Shown here piece after piece: positions 37,907 through 46,261 of a DNA stretch of 49,361 bases. The DNA is from Pseudomonadota bacterium. GTDB taxonomy: Bacteria; Pseudomonadota; Gammaproteobacteria; Burkholderiales; Burkholderiaceae_F. Positions within the stretch are counted from its first letter, which is position 1, and the number at the start of each line of letters is the position of its first letter. Both the position numbers and the translations under genes were made by a program. Below the pieces are notes generated by a model, which had not been told where the DNA came from, made no database searches, and saw only the letters and a program-made list of their open reading frames with translations. Location of the stretch: positions 1 through 49,361 of the forward strand of contig JAKOQB010000021.1 in the NCBI GenBank assembly GCA_029778535.1, in the 5' to 3' direction.

Positions 37907-38581
37907 TCACGACTTCTTCCCTTCCGCAAGCTGGCGGTTGCGCTCCGCGAGCGCCTTGATCAGGCCGTCGACTCCGCTTTGCTGGATCTCGCTCGCGAAC
38001 TGGCTGCGATAGTTCTCCACCAGCCACACGCCGAGCACGCTCACGTCGTAGATCTTCCAGCCGGCGTCGGTTTTCTCGAGGCGATAGTCGAGCTGGATCG
38101 GCTCGCCGTGCGACGGCACGACCTGAGTGCGCACCATGACGTCGGTGTCGCCGGGCTGGGCGCGAAACGGCCGCAGCTGCACCTTGTGATCGGTGACCGC
38201 GGACACTGCGCCGGCGTAGGTGCGCACCAGCAGCGTGCGGAATTCCTTGGTCAGGCGGCTGCGCTGCTCGGGCGTGGCCTGGCGCCAGCCGCGGCCGACC
38301 GCCAGCCTCGTCATCTTCTCGAAGTCGACGTACGGCAGGATCTTCTCGTCGACCAGCGCGTTGAGCTTCGACAGGTCGCCGGCCTTCAGCGACGGGTCCT
38401 TCTTGATTGCATCGAGCACGTCGTTCGACAGCGTGCGCACCAGCACATCGGGCGCCTGCGCGGCCGCGCCGGCCGGCGCGTTGGCGGCCGCGGTGCCTTG
38501 CGCGTGCGCGGCGCCGAGCGCGAGCAGCGCGCACGCGGCCGCGGCGGTGATGCGGCGGAGGATGCTGTCGTTACGGATCAT
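37907..38581 (-). CDS. mlaC: periplasmic phospholipid-binding protein MlaC
   Basis: MlaC shuttles phospholipids between the outer-membrane MlaA complex and the inner-membrane MlaFEDB complex. About 224 residues: a signal peptide (ILRRITAAAACALLALGAAHAQ), then the MlaC fold with ILPYVDFEKMTRLAVGRGW, EFRTLLVRTYAGAV and GWKIYDVSVLGVWLVENYR. Start is uncertain: ATG 38581 gives a compact signal peptide, while tandem ATGs at 38593 and 38596 add five residues (MMEIV). Confidence 0.92.
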   Translation of the reverse strand: MIRNDSILRRITAAAACALLALGAAHAQGTAAANAPAGAAAQAPDVLVRTLSNDVLDAIKKDPSLKAGDLSKLNALVDEKILPYVDFEKMTRLAVGRGWRQATPEQRSRLTKEFRTLLVRTYAGAVSAVTDHKVQLRPFRAQPGDTDVMVRTQVVPSHGEPIQLDYRLEKTDAGWKIYDVSVLGVWLVENYRSQFASEIQQSGVDGLIKALAERNRQLAEGKKS

Positions 38582-38635
38582 CACAATTTCCATCATTGGG
38601 GTATCGCTGAAGCCGGTCAGTTCCGGAACGTGCCG

Positions 38636-39421
38636 TTAACGCGGCGGCGCCGGTTCCGGTTGATCCGGCGGCGTCGCGGGTTTGGGTTCCCCCTCCTCGT
38701 CCGGATCGCGCTCGCGCGGCGGATTGCCGTCATAAACCTGATTGCGGCGCCGCTGCAGATACGCATCGCGGATAGCCTGATAGCGGTCGAGCGCGGTATC
38801 GAACAGCTTCTCGGCCGGCAGCAGCGACGCGCGCGTGTCGATGAAGCGCGTGGCCCACAGCGAATTGCGCCAGCGCACCGAATCGATGTAGTCGACCGGA
38901 TCGGTGTAGAAGCCGGCCACGCGGCCGAACGAATCGCGGATCGTGCTGGGCCCGAGGAACGGCCAGACGAAATACGCTCCCTGCGGGAAACCCCAGCGAC
39001 CCAGCGTCTGGCCGAAATCCTCGTCGCTCTTCTCCAGTCCTGCCTTGCTCGCGACATCGAAGCAGCCGAGCACGCCGATCGTGCTGTTGATCACCACGCG
39101 GCAGATGTCGCTCACCGCCTCGCGCGGCTTGCCCTGCAGCAGGTTGTTCAGCGCACCGGGCACGTCGCCGATGTTGCTGAAGACGTTGCCGACGCAGTCG
39201 CGCACCGAGCCCGGAACGTAATCCACGTAGGCTTGCGCCACCGGCTTGAACAGCGCGCGATCGACGCGGTCGTTGAACTCCAGCATGTGGCGGTTGTAAC
39301 GCTCGAGCGGATCGGCCGGGTTGCCGCCCGCGTTGGGCGGGATCGTCGCGCACGCGCCGCCCAGCAGCACCAGCACGGCCGCCAGGGCGAGCCGCAACAT
39401 CGGTTGTCCGAGAGCGCGCAT
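38636..39421 (-). CDS. mlaA: outer-membrane lipoprotein MlaA (VacJ)
   Basis: MlaA sits in the outer membrane and removes misplaced phospholipids from its outer leaflet, handing them to MlaC. The 261-residue protein has a lipoprotein signal with lipobox LLGGAC, then DPLERYNRHMLEFNDRVD, YVDYVPGSVRDCVGNVFSN, FGQTLGRWGFPQGAYFVWPF and DSFGR. The C-terminal tail is long and Pro/acid-rich (RERDPDEEGEPKPATPP). It follows mlaD by 7 bases. Unlike E. coli, mlaA is inside the mla operon here. Confidence 0.95.
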   Translation of the reverse strand: MRALGQPMLRLALAAVLVLLGGACATIPPNAGGNPADPLERYNRHMLEFNDRVDRALFKPVAQAYVDYVPGSVRDCVGNVFSNIGDVPGALNNLLQGKPREAVSDICRVVINSTIGVLGCFDVASKAGLEKSDEDFGQTLGRWGFPQGAYFVWPFLGPSTIRDSFGRVAGFYTDPVDYIDSVRWRNSLWATRFIDTRASLLPAEKLFDTALDRYQAIRDAYLQRRRNQVYDGNPPRERDPDEEGEPKPATPPDQPEPAPPR

Positions 39422-39428
39422 CGTCGGC

Positions 39429-39905
39429 TCACTTCTTCGCGTCGGCCGGGCCCTCGGCGGCCTTGTTGTACAGCATCTGGCCGATCAGGTTCTCCAGCAC
39501 GACCGCCGACTGCGTCATCTTGATCGTGTCGCCGTTGGCGAGGTACTTGTCGTCGCCGCCGGCCTCCAGCCCGATGTACTGGTCGCCGAGCAGGCCCGCG
39601 GTCAGGATCTTCGCCGACGTGTCCTTCGGAAACTGGTACTTCTTCTCGATCTGCATCGTCACGATGCCCTGGAAGGTCCTGTTGTCGAACGAGATCGCCG
39701 ATACGCGACCGACGGTCACGCCGGCGCTGCGCACCGGCGCGCGCACCTTCAGCCCGCCGATGTTGTCGAATTTCGCGGTCAAGGTGTAGGTCTCGCCGAT
39801 GTTGAAGCTGGCGAGGTTGGCCGCCTTCAGCGCCAGATAGCCGATCGCGATGAAGCCGGCGAGCACGAACAGCCCGACCAGCGTTTCAATGCCTTTGCGT
39901 CCCAT
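39429..39905 (-). CDS. mlaD: MCE-domain protein MlaD
   Basis: MlaD forms the hexameric inner-membrane-anchored ring that receives phospholipids from MlaC. The 158-residue protein has one N-terminal helix (TLVGLFVLAGFIAIGYLAL), the MCE domain (FDNIGGLKVRAPVRSAGVTV, GRVSAISFD, TAGLLGDQYIGLEAGG) and a short tail. Length is typical of true MlaD, unlike the longer MCE paralogue at 664-1617. It follows mlaE by 11 bases. Confidence 0.95.
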   Translation of the reverse strand: MGRKGIETLVGLFVLAGFIAIGYLALKAANLASFNIGETYTLTAKFDNIGGLKVRAPVRSAGVTVGRVSAISFDNRTFQGIVTMQIEKKYQFPKDTSAKILTAGLLGDQYIGLEAGGDDKYLANGDTIKMTQSAVVLENLIGQMLYNKAAEGPADAKK

Positions 39906-39916
39906 CGTTCACTCCG

Positions 39917-40708
39917 TCAGCGCGGGGTCGAGAACATCACCGCGGTCAGCACGAAATCGAGCAGCAGCACCGACAGCGAAGAGATCACGACCGTGCGCGT
40001 GGTGGCCCGCGCCACGCCCTCGGGCGTGGCCTCGGCCTCGAATCCCTGGTACAGCGCGACGAAGGTGCACACGAGGCCGAACACCACGCTCTTGATCATG
40101 CCGTTGCCCACGTCGTCGAACACGTCGACGCCGTCCTGCATCTGCGACCAGAACTGGCCCGAATCGATGCCGATCATCTGCACGCCGACCACGTAGCCGC
40201 CGAAGATCCCGATCGCCGAGAACATCGCCGCCAGCAGCGGCATCGAGACGATGCCGCCGATGAAGCGCGGCGCCAGCACGCGCTGCTTCGGATCGATCGC
40301 CATCATCTCCATCGCGGCCAGCTGCTCGCCCGCCTTCATCAGCCCGATCTCGGCCGTCAGCGAGGTGCCGGCGCGGCCAGCGTACAGCAGCGCGGTGAGG
40401 ACCGGCGACAGCTCCCGCACCAGGGAAAGCGCGACCAGCAGGCCGAGCGACTCCGCCGAACCGTAGCGGCTCAGCGTGTAGTAGCCCTGCAGGCCGAGCA
40501 CGAATCCGACTGCCAGCCCCGAGGCGACGATGATGATCAGCGAGTAGTTGCCGATCGCGTGGATCTGCGCCACCACGAGGTACAGCCGGCGCGGCGCCGC
40601 CGGGGTGTTGCCGATCATCTCGGCGAAGAACGACGCGCTGTGGCCGAGCGCGCGCAGCCACCGCAGCGTGCGCACGCCCAGTTGCGCCAGCAGGTCCGCC
40701 GGCTTCAT
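39917..40708 (-). CDS. mlaE: phospholipid transport permease MlaE
   Basis: MlaE is the membrane subunit of the Mla ABC transporter, which works as a dimer bound to MlaF ATPase and the MlaD ring. The 263-residue protein has the conserved RELSPVLTALLYAGRAGTS, GLMKAGEQLAAMEMMAIDP and LAPRFIGGIVSMPLLAAMF and five or so membrane helices. Its ATG overlaps the mlaF stop (ATGA). Confidence 0.96.
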   Translation of the reverse strand: MKPADLLAQLGVRTLRWLRALGHSASFFAEMIGNTPAAPRRLYLVVAQIHAIGNYSLIIIVASGLAVGFVLGLQGYYTLSRYGSAESLGLLVALSLVRELSPVLTALLYAGRAGTSLTAEIGLMKAGEQLAAMEMMAIDPKQRVLAPRFIGGIVSMPLLAAMFSAIGIFGGYVVGVQMIGIDSGQFWSQMQDGVDVFDDVGNGMIKSVVFGLVCTFVALYQGFEAEATPEGVARATTRTVVISSLSVLLLDFVLTAVMFSTPR

Positions 40709-41508
40709 GCGCGCAACCCGAAATCAGCCGCGATCGGCGGCGCGGGATAGTGAAACGGCACCGGCCCGTCCGGCTCGCCGCGGATGAACTGGCGCACGTC
40801 GGGATCGCTCGACGACTGCAGCTCGGCCGGCGTGCCGTGCGCCACGATGCGCCCGGCGGAGATCAGGTACGCGTAGTCGCAGATCAGGAAGCACTCGTGC
40901 ACGTCGTGCGACACGATCAGCGAGGTGGCGCCGGTGGCGTCGTTCAGGCGCCGGATCAGGTTCGCGGTCACGCCCATCGAGATCGGGTCGAGCCCCGCGA
41001 ACGGCTCGTCGTACATGATCAGTTCCGGGTCGAGCGCGATCGCGCGCGCCAATGCGATGCGGCGCGCCATGCCGCCGGACACCTCGGCGATGCGCAGGTG
41101 CGCGGCGCCGCGCAGCCCGACCGCGTGCAGCTTCATCAGCACGATGTCGCGGATCATCGACTCGGGCAGCCCGGTGTGCTCGCGGATCGGAAACGCGACG
41201 TTCTCGAACACCGTCAGATCGGTGAACAGCGCGCCGAACTGGAACAGCATGCCGAGCCGCCGCCGCAGCGCGTACAGGCGCTCGCGATTGCGCGGATCGA
41301 CCTCCTCGCCGTCGAACGTGATGCGGCCCTTCTGCGGCCGGATCACGCCGCCGATCAGGCGCAGCAGCGTCGTCTTGCCGCAGCCCGAGCCGCCCATGAT
41401 CGCCACCACCTTGCCGCGCGGGAAGGTAAGCGAGACGTCGGACAGGATCACGCGCTGGTCATAGCCGAACGTGACCCGATCGATGTTGATGAAGGCGTCG
41501 GAAGTCAC
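40705..41508 (-). CDS. mlaF: phospholipid transport ATPase MlaF
   Basis: MlaF drives the Mla lipid transporter. The 267-residue ATPase has Walker A GGSGCGKTT (39-47), signature VSGGMARR, Walker B LIMYDEPFAGLDP, the H-loop VSHDVHE, and the C-terminal extension that contacts MlaB in characterised systems. The start is GTG 41508, the only candidate upstream of the conserved INIDRVTFGY; its ribosome-binding site is weak. It opens the mlaFEDACB operon. The 187 bases up to the kinase stop contain no recognised element, though the operon promoter must lie here or within the kinase gene. Confidence 0.95.
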   Translation of the reverse strand: MTSDAFINIDRVTFGYDQRVILSDVSLTFPRGKVVAIMGGSGCGKTTLLRLIGGVIRPQKGRITFDGEEVDPRNRERLYALRRRLGMLFQFGALFTDLTVFENVAFPIREHTGLPESMIRDIVLMKLHAVGLRGAAHLRIAEVSGGMARRIALARAIALDPELIMYDEPFAGLDPISMGVTANLIRRLNDATGATSLIVSHDVHECFLICDYAYLISAGRIVAHGTPAELQSSSDPDVRQFIRGEPDGPVPFHYPAPPIAADFGLRA

Positions 41509-41695
41509 GACGGAGGGGCGCAGGGGAGCCAGATCGCTTGCTTGTTGTTCGACACGGATCGCGCCGGCGGGTTGCCGACGCTGCAGGCCGCACGGGCCCG
41601 CTGGGCGCCGCTGGTGCGACGACGCGGCGCGCGGATTGTCGCACAGCGCCCGCGCGCATCCGGTTACCGATGTAGTCGGAGCGCGGGGATCGGGA

Positions 41696-44515
41696 TTACG
41701 TGCTCACGGGTCGCGCGGCGCCCCGCCGGCGCAGCCCGGACTCGATCGCGGCGTTCAACTGGTCCGCCCGCACCGGCTTGGTGAGGTAATGCTCGAATCC
41801 GGCCTGCAGGCCGCGCTCGATGTCGCCCGGCATCGCGTCGGCCGACAGCGCGATCACCGGGATCGCGCGCGTGGCCGGATCGGCGCGCAGCAGCGCCAGG
41901 ATCGCGTAGCCGTCGAGCGCCGGCAGATGGATGTCGAGCACAATCACGTCCGGCCGCTCGCGCCGGGCGATCCGCAGCCCGTCCTCGCCGTCGGCCGCCG
42001 ACAGCATGCGCAGGCCGGGACGCAGGCCGAGCAGCGCTTCGACCACGCGCAGATTGGCGAGGTTGTCCTCGACGTACAGCACGGTGGCCTCGCCTTCGGC
42101 CGCGCGCGGCGCGCGCGCGGTGTCCTCGCCCCGCTGCGGCGCGGCCTCCGCCGCGGGCAGGTCGATCCAGAAGGTCGAGCCGACGCCGAGCGTCGACTCC
42201 ACGCCGAGCTCCGCGCCCATCAGCTGCGCGAGCTGCCTCGACAACGCCAGTCCGATGCCGGTGCCTTCGACGGCGGTCGACTCGGCGCCGAGCCGTTCGA
42301 ACGGCTCGAACAGCCGCGGCAGACGATGCGGCGCGATGCCGGGTCCGGTGTCGATCACCACCATGCGGATACGTCGCGCGCCCGCGGGGCGGCAGTCGAG
42401 GGCGACGGCGCCGCCGTCGCGGTTGTACTTGGCCGCGTTCGAAAGCAGGTTCACCAGGATCTGGCGCAGTCGGACCGGGTCGGCCATCACGTGAACGTGG
42501 GCGCTAGCCTGGCACAGATCCTTCAGCGTCAGGCCGCGGCGCGCCAGGAGCGGCTGCACGATCTGCAGCGCCTCGGCGACTACCGCGTGCAGCGGCGTCG
42601 GCTGCACCGCCACCGTGACCTTGCCGGCCTCGATGCGCGAGATGTCGAGCAGATCGTCGATCAGCCGCAGCAGGTGATCGCCGGCGCGATGGATTTCCTC
42701 GACGAAACGCCGGTGGCGCGGGTCGAGCCGTTCCATCTCCAACACCTGCGCGAAACCGAGGATCGCATTCATCGGCGTGCGCAGCTCGTGGCTCATGCGC
42801 GAAAGGAACTCGCTCTTGGCCTTGTTCGCGCGCTCGGCCTCGTTCTTCGCCGCCTGTAGATGGCGCGTGCGCTTCTGCACCAGTTCTTCCAGCCGCTCGC
42901 GGTGCTGGCGCAGCTCCTCTTCGACGCGCCGGCGCTCGGTGACGTCGCGCGTGACGCCGAGCAGCGCCTTGACGGTACGGCGTTCCTCGTCCCACAGCGG
43001 CGCCGCGTGCGTCTCGAGGTGCCGCCGGCCGCCCTTGAGACCCGTGATCTCGAACGACAGCCGGAACGATTCGCCGCGGAACACCGCAGCGAGCATGGCG
43101 TCGAATTCCGCGCGGTCGTGCGCCGACACCAGCGGACAGACGCAGCGGCCGCGCACCTCGCCGAGCGTGTCGGCCTCGATCATCGCCAGGCCGGCCGGAT
43201 TCATGTCGAGCACGTTGCCGTTGCGGTCGAGCAGCTTCACGCACTCCGGCTCGCTTTCGACGATCGCGCGCAGGTGCGCGCGGCTGGCCTCGAGTTCGCG
43301 TTCGACGTTGACGCGGTCGGTCACGTCGCGCTGGTACGAGAACACGCCGATGATCCGGCCGTTGGCGTCCTTCAGCGGCCCCTTGTAGGCGTCGAGGATG
43401 CGCCGGCTGCCGTCGCGCAGCGTGGCCACGTCGTGCGCATGGTGCACCGTCGCACCGGCGAACGCACGTCGGTCGTCGTTGTGGAATCCGCGCAAACCTG
43501 CGGCGGGGTCGCCTTCGCACTGCGCGCGCGACCAGAATTCGGTGTCGGCGCGGCCGATCATCTGCTCCGGCGCCAACCCCTGCGCGCGCGCGAAGGCGCG
43601 GTTGACCACCATGAAGCGATGGTTCAGATCCTTGGCGAAGATCCAGTCGGGACACGCATCGATGATGAACTGCAGCAGCTCGTGCGCGCGCTTCGACTCG
43701 TGCTCCGCCAGCACCTGCCGCGTGACGTCCTGCACCGTGCCGGCGGATCGAACGGCGCTGCCCTGTTCGTCGTAGAAGGTCTCGCACCGCTCGCGCACCC
43801 ACTTGATGCGCCCGTCGGCCATCTGCAGCCGGTGCAGCAGTTCGTACGGCGTGCGATTGGCGACCGATTCGGAGTAGGCGTGGCGCACCCGCTCGCGGTC
43901 GTCGGGGTGAATCAAGGCCAGAAACGCGTCGTAGCGGGCGCCGAACTTCGCCGGATCGATCTCGAAGATGCGGAACACCTCGTCCGACCACGTCAGTCGC
44001 CAGGTCGTCAGGTCGAGCTCCCAGCTGCCGATGCTCGCCATGCGCTGCGCCTCGTTCAGCCGCGCGCTGCTTTCGAGCAAGGCCCGCTCGGCGCGCTTGA
44101 GCGCGGTGATGTCGCGCCCGACCGACTGGAAACCGACCAGCGCGCCGACTGCATCGCGCAGCGGAACGTCGCGCCACGACAGCCAGCGTAGCGACCCGTC
44201 GGCGGTCGTCACCTCGTGCTCGTACGTGACCGCACGCGGTTCGCGCGCCAGCGCGTCGTAGAACCCGATCAGCGTCGCGCGCTGCGCCGGCGGAACGAAT
44301 TCGAGCCACTTGCGCCCGTCGCCGTCCTCACCGCCGATGCCGAACAGTTCGCGGTAGCGGGCGTTGCAGTAGGTCAGCGTGGTGTCGGGCAGCCAGCGGC
44401 ACACCGCGTCATCCAGCGACTCGACGATGTCGCGGTAGAAGGACAGGGACGACTCGTCCGCCGCGATCGGGCGCGCTGCGTTCGGATCGGGAGGCTGCGT
44501 GTCGTTGTCGCTCAA
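41696..44515 (-). CDS. multi-PAS hybrid sensor histidine kinase
   Basis: About 939 residues, no transmembrane segment seen, so probably a cytoplasmic sensor. Four PAS domains in a row (first around FYRDIVESLDDAVCRW; others end in SVGRDITALKRAE, GTVQDVTRQVLAE, SYQRDVTDRVNVE, GVTRDVTERRRVE, marking PAC segments), a coiled linker, HisKA with His576 (MSHELRTPMNAILGFAQV), HATPase_c (LVNLLSNAAKYN, DTGPGIAP, GTGIGLALSRQL) and a C-terminal receiver with acceptor Asp861 (DVIVLDIHLPALDGY) and LTKPVRADQ. The start is uncertain: no ATG exists upstream of the first PAS; TTG 44515 has GGA 6 bases away. It is divergent from the RuBisCO-like protein gene, with 229 bases between. No partner response regulator is adjacent. 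Confidence 0.88.
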   Translation of the reverse strand: MSDNDTQPPDPNAARPIAADESSLSFYRDIVESLDDAVCRWLPDTTLTYCNARYRELFGIGGEDGDGRKWLEFVPPAQRATLIGFYDALAREPRAVTYEHEVTTADGSLRWLSWRDVPLRDAVGALVGFQSVGRDITALKRAERALLESSARLNEAQRMASIGSWELDLTTWRLTWSDEVFRIFEIDPAKFGARYDAFLALIHPDDRERVRHAYSESVANRTPYELLHRLQMADGRIKWVRERCETFYDEQGSAVRSAGTVQDVTRQVLAEHESKRAHELLQFIIDACPDWIFAKDLNHRFMVVNRAFARAQGLAPEQMIGRADTEFWSRAQCEGDPAAGLRGFHNDDRRAFAGATVHHAHDVATLRDGSRRILDAYKGPLKDANGRIIGVFSYQRDVTDRVNVERELEASRAHLRAIVESEPECVKLLDRNGNVLDMNPAGLAMIEADTLGEVRGRCVCPLVSAHDRAEFDAMLAAVFRGESFRLSFEITGLKGGRRHLETHAAPLWDEERRTVKALLGVTRDVTERRRVEEELRQHRERLEELVQKRTRHLQAAKNEAERANKAKSEFLSRMSHELRTPMNAILGFAQVLEMERLDPRHRRFVEEIHRAGDHLLRLIDDLLDISRIEAGKVTVAVQPTPLHAVVAEALQIVQPLLARRGLTLKDLCQASAHVHVMADPVRLRQILVNLLSNAAKYNRDGGAVALDCRPAGARRIRMVVIDTGPGIAPHRLPRLFEPFERLGAESTAVEGTGIGLALSRQLAQLMGAELGVESTLGVGSTFWIDLPAAEAAPQRGEDTARAPRAAEGEATVLYVEDNLANLRVVEALLGLRPGLRMLSAADGEDGLRIARRERPDVIVLDIHLPALDGYAILALLRADPATRAIPVIALSADAMPGDIERGLQAGFEHYLTKPVRADQLNAAIESGLRRRGAARPVST

Positions 44516-44744
44516 GTCGAGTCCGTTGCGGCGTGGTCGGCCTCGCTGCACCGCCGTTGATGGAAAGCGCGCCGTCAATCCGGACCGATGCGCCGGCGCC
44601 GATGATAGCGACTCGACACAACACCCCGCTACCGGGGTTGCGCCCGGATCGACCCGCAATGCCCAAGCCGGGCGGCGCTTCGGCTGGCGGTTCCGACGCG
44701 GCACGTCACGCGGTCCACCGGAGGCGGGCACTTAGAATCCGCGC
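44516..44744. promoter_or_regulatory. divergent intergenic region, kinase / RuBisCO-like protein
   Basis: This 229-base stretch separates the kinase and RLP starts and should contain both promoters. I see no clear -35/-10 pair, and no long inverted repeat. If the kinase starts at an upstream GTG (44731), the region would be almost fully coding instead. Confidence 0.3.
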
Positions 44745-45860
44745 ATGACTGCCGAGCGCATCCTCGTCACTTACCGGCTGCACGTGCCGGCGGCCGACGG
44801 GCTGCGCCGGGCTCGACTGCTCGCGATCGAGCAGAGCATCGAGATGCCGCCCGAGGCGGTGCTGGAGCAGCGCGTGCTCGACGACGTGGTCGCCCGCGTC
44901 GAGCGCGTTGACGCGCAACCCGACGGCACGTCGCTCGCGGTGGTCTCGCTGAGCGCCGAGACGGTCGGCGACGATGCCGGCCAACTGATGAACATGATGT
45001 TCGGCAACAGCTCGCTGCAGCCGGACATCGAAGTGGTCGACCTCGACGTGCCGGCACCGTTGGCAGCGCAGTTCGGCGGACCCAATCTCGGCATCGAGGG
45101 ACTGCGGCGGATCCTCGGCGCCCACGACCGCGCGCTGACCTGCACGGCGCTCAAACCGATCGGGTCCGGCATCGCGCATCTGGCGGCGCTGTGCGGCAGC
45201 TTCGCGCGCGCAGGCGTCGACGTGATCAAGGACGATCACGGCTGGGCCGACCAGGCAAGCGCGCCGTTCGCGCAGCGCGTGGCCGCCTGCCAGCGCGCGA
45301 TCGCGCAAGCCGGTGCAGCGACGGGCCGGTCGGCGCTGTACGCGCCGAGCCTGTACGGCACGCATTCGCAGATGCAGCGGCAGATCGAACTGGCGCGCGC
45401 GCACGGGGTGAAGATCGTTCTGATCGCGCCGATGGTGTGCGGGGTGGCGACGCTGAACGCGCTCAAGCGCGAACAGCCGGACATGGCGTTCCTCGCCCAT
45501 CCCGCGCTCGGCGGCAATGCGCGCATCGCGCCGCCGGCGCTGCTCGGCAAGCTGTTCCGCCTGTTCGGCGCCGACGCGGTGATCTTCCCGAATCACGGCG
45601 GGCGCTTCACCTACCCGCGCGCGGTGTGCGCGGCGATCGCCGCCCACAATCGCGCCGACTGGCACGGACTGCGCTGCGCGCTGCCGACGCCCGCCGGTGG
45701 CATGAGCGTGGAACGATGCGCGGAGATCGTCGCCGAGTACGGGCGCGACACGATGCTGCTGATCGGCGGCTCGCTGCTGATCGCGCGCGAGCATCTGGGC
45801 GAGCGAGCGAGCGCGTTCGTGGAGGCGGTGCGCGCGGCGGCGGCGGCGGTGGCTGCATGA
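44745..45860 (+). CDS. RuBisCO-like protein (form IV)
   Basis: A 371-residue member of the RuBisCO superfamily, shorter than true RuBisCO (about 470). Visible landmarks in order: the N-terminal alpha/beta domain, GNSSLQPDIEVVDLDVP, the strand-end lysine TALKPIGSG (Lys137), the metal site KDDHGWADQ (Lys162, Asp163, Asp164, His165), FPNHGGRF (His284), PAGGMS (318-321) and LIGGSLL. The Glu that follows KDD as metal ligand in RuBisCO is His here, so CO2 fixation is very unlikely. Known RLPs act as enolases or isomerases in methionine salvage or in the MTA-isoprenoid shunt, and as decarboxylases in apionate degradation. The coupled cupin gene favours the isoprenoid-shunt type, as inference. Confidence 0.85.
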   Translation: MTAERILVTYRLHVPAADGLRRARLLAIEQSIEMPPEAVLEQRVLDDVVARVERVDAQPDGTSLAVVSLSAETVGDDAGQLMNMMFGNSSLQPDIEVVDLDVPAPLAAQFGGPNLGIEGLRRILGAHDRALTCTALKPIGSGIAHLAALCGSFARAGVDVIKDDHGWADQASAPFAQRVAACQRAIAQAGAATGRSALYAPSLYGTHSQMQRQIELARAHGVKIVLIAPMVCGVATLNALKREQPDMAFLAHPALGGNARIAPPALLGKLFRLFGADAVIFPNHGGRFTYPRAVCAAIAAHNRADWHGLRCALPTPAGGMSVERCAEIVAEYGRDTMLLIGGSLLIAREHLGERASAFVEAVRAAAAAVAA

Positions 45861-46261
45861 GCGCGATCCGGCGCTTCGTGACGGACACCGCCGGCGATTT
45901 TCGCTGGCATGAAGTGGAGCGCGTGCGCTACAAGGTCGAAGGCACGGCGCCTTTTCGCGACATCACGCGCCAGGTGCTGTTCGCGCAGCCGGACCAGGCG
46001 TGCGAGCTGCGCTACTTCGAGATCGCGCCCGGCGGCTACTCGACGCTGGAGCGGCACGCGCACACGCACGCGGTGCTGATCCTGCGCGGCCGCGGCACGG
46101 TGCGCATCGGCGACGAGACGCACGCGATCGCCGAGCGCGACCTCGTGACCATCGATCCGCTGACGTGGCACCAGTTCCAGGCAGACGCGGACGAAGCGCT
46201 CGGATTCCTGTGCCTGGTCAGCAAAGAGCGCGACCGGCCGCAGTTGCCGGAAACCGACTGA
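45857..46261 (+). CDS. cupin-domain protein coupled to the RuBisCO-like protein
   Basis: A 134-residue single-cupin protein with the metal-binding strands [17 protein letters not shown] (histidines of motif 1) and [12 protein letters not shown] (motif 2 His), GGYSTLERH and GDETHAI. The usual motif 1 Glu is not obvious. Its ATG overlaps the RLP stop (ATGA), so the two proteins are made together. In Rhodospirillum rubrum a cupin acts after the RLP, releasing methanethiol from 5-methylthioxylulose 5-phosphate and giving 1-deoxyxylulose 5-phosphate for isoprenoids. A similar role is plausible but not proven. Its stop abuts that of gltD. Confidence 0.8.
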   Translation: MSAIRRFVTDTAGDFRWHEVERVRYKVEGTAPFRDITRQVLFAQPDQACELRYFEIAPGGYSTLERHAHTHAVLILRGRGTVRIGDETHAIAERDLVTIDPLTWHQFQADADEALGFLCLVSKERDRPQLPETD

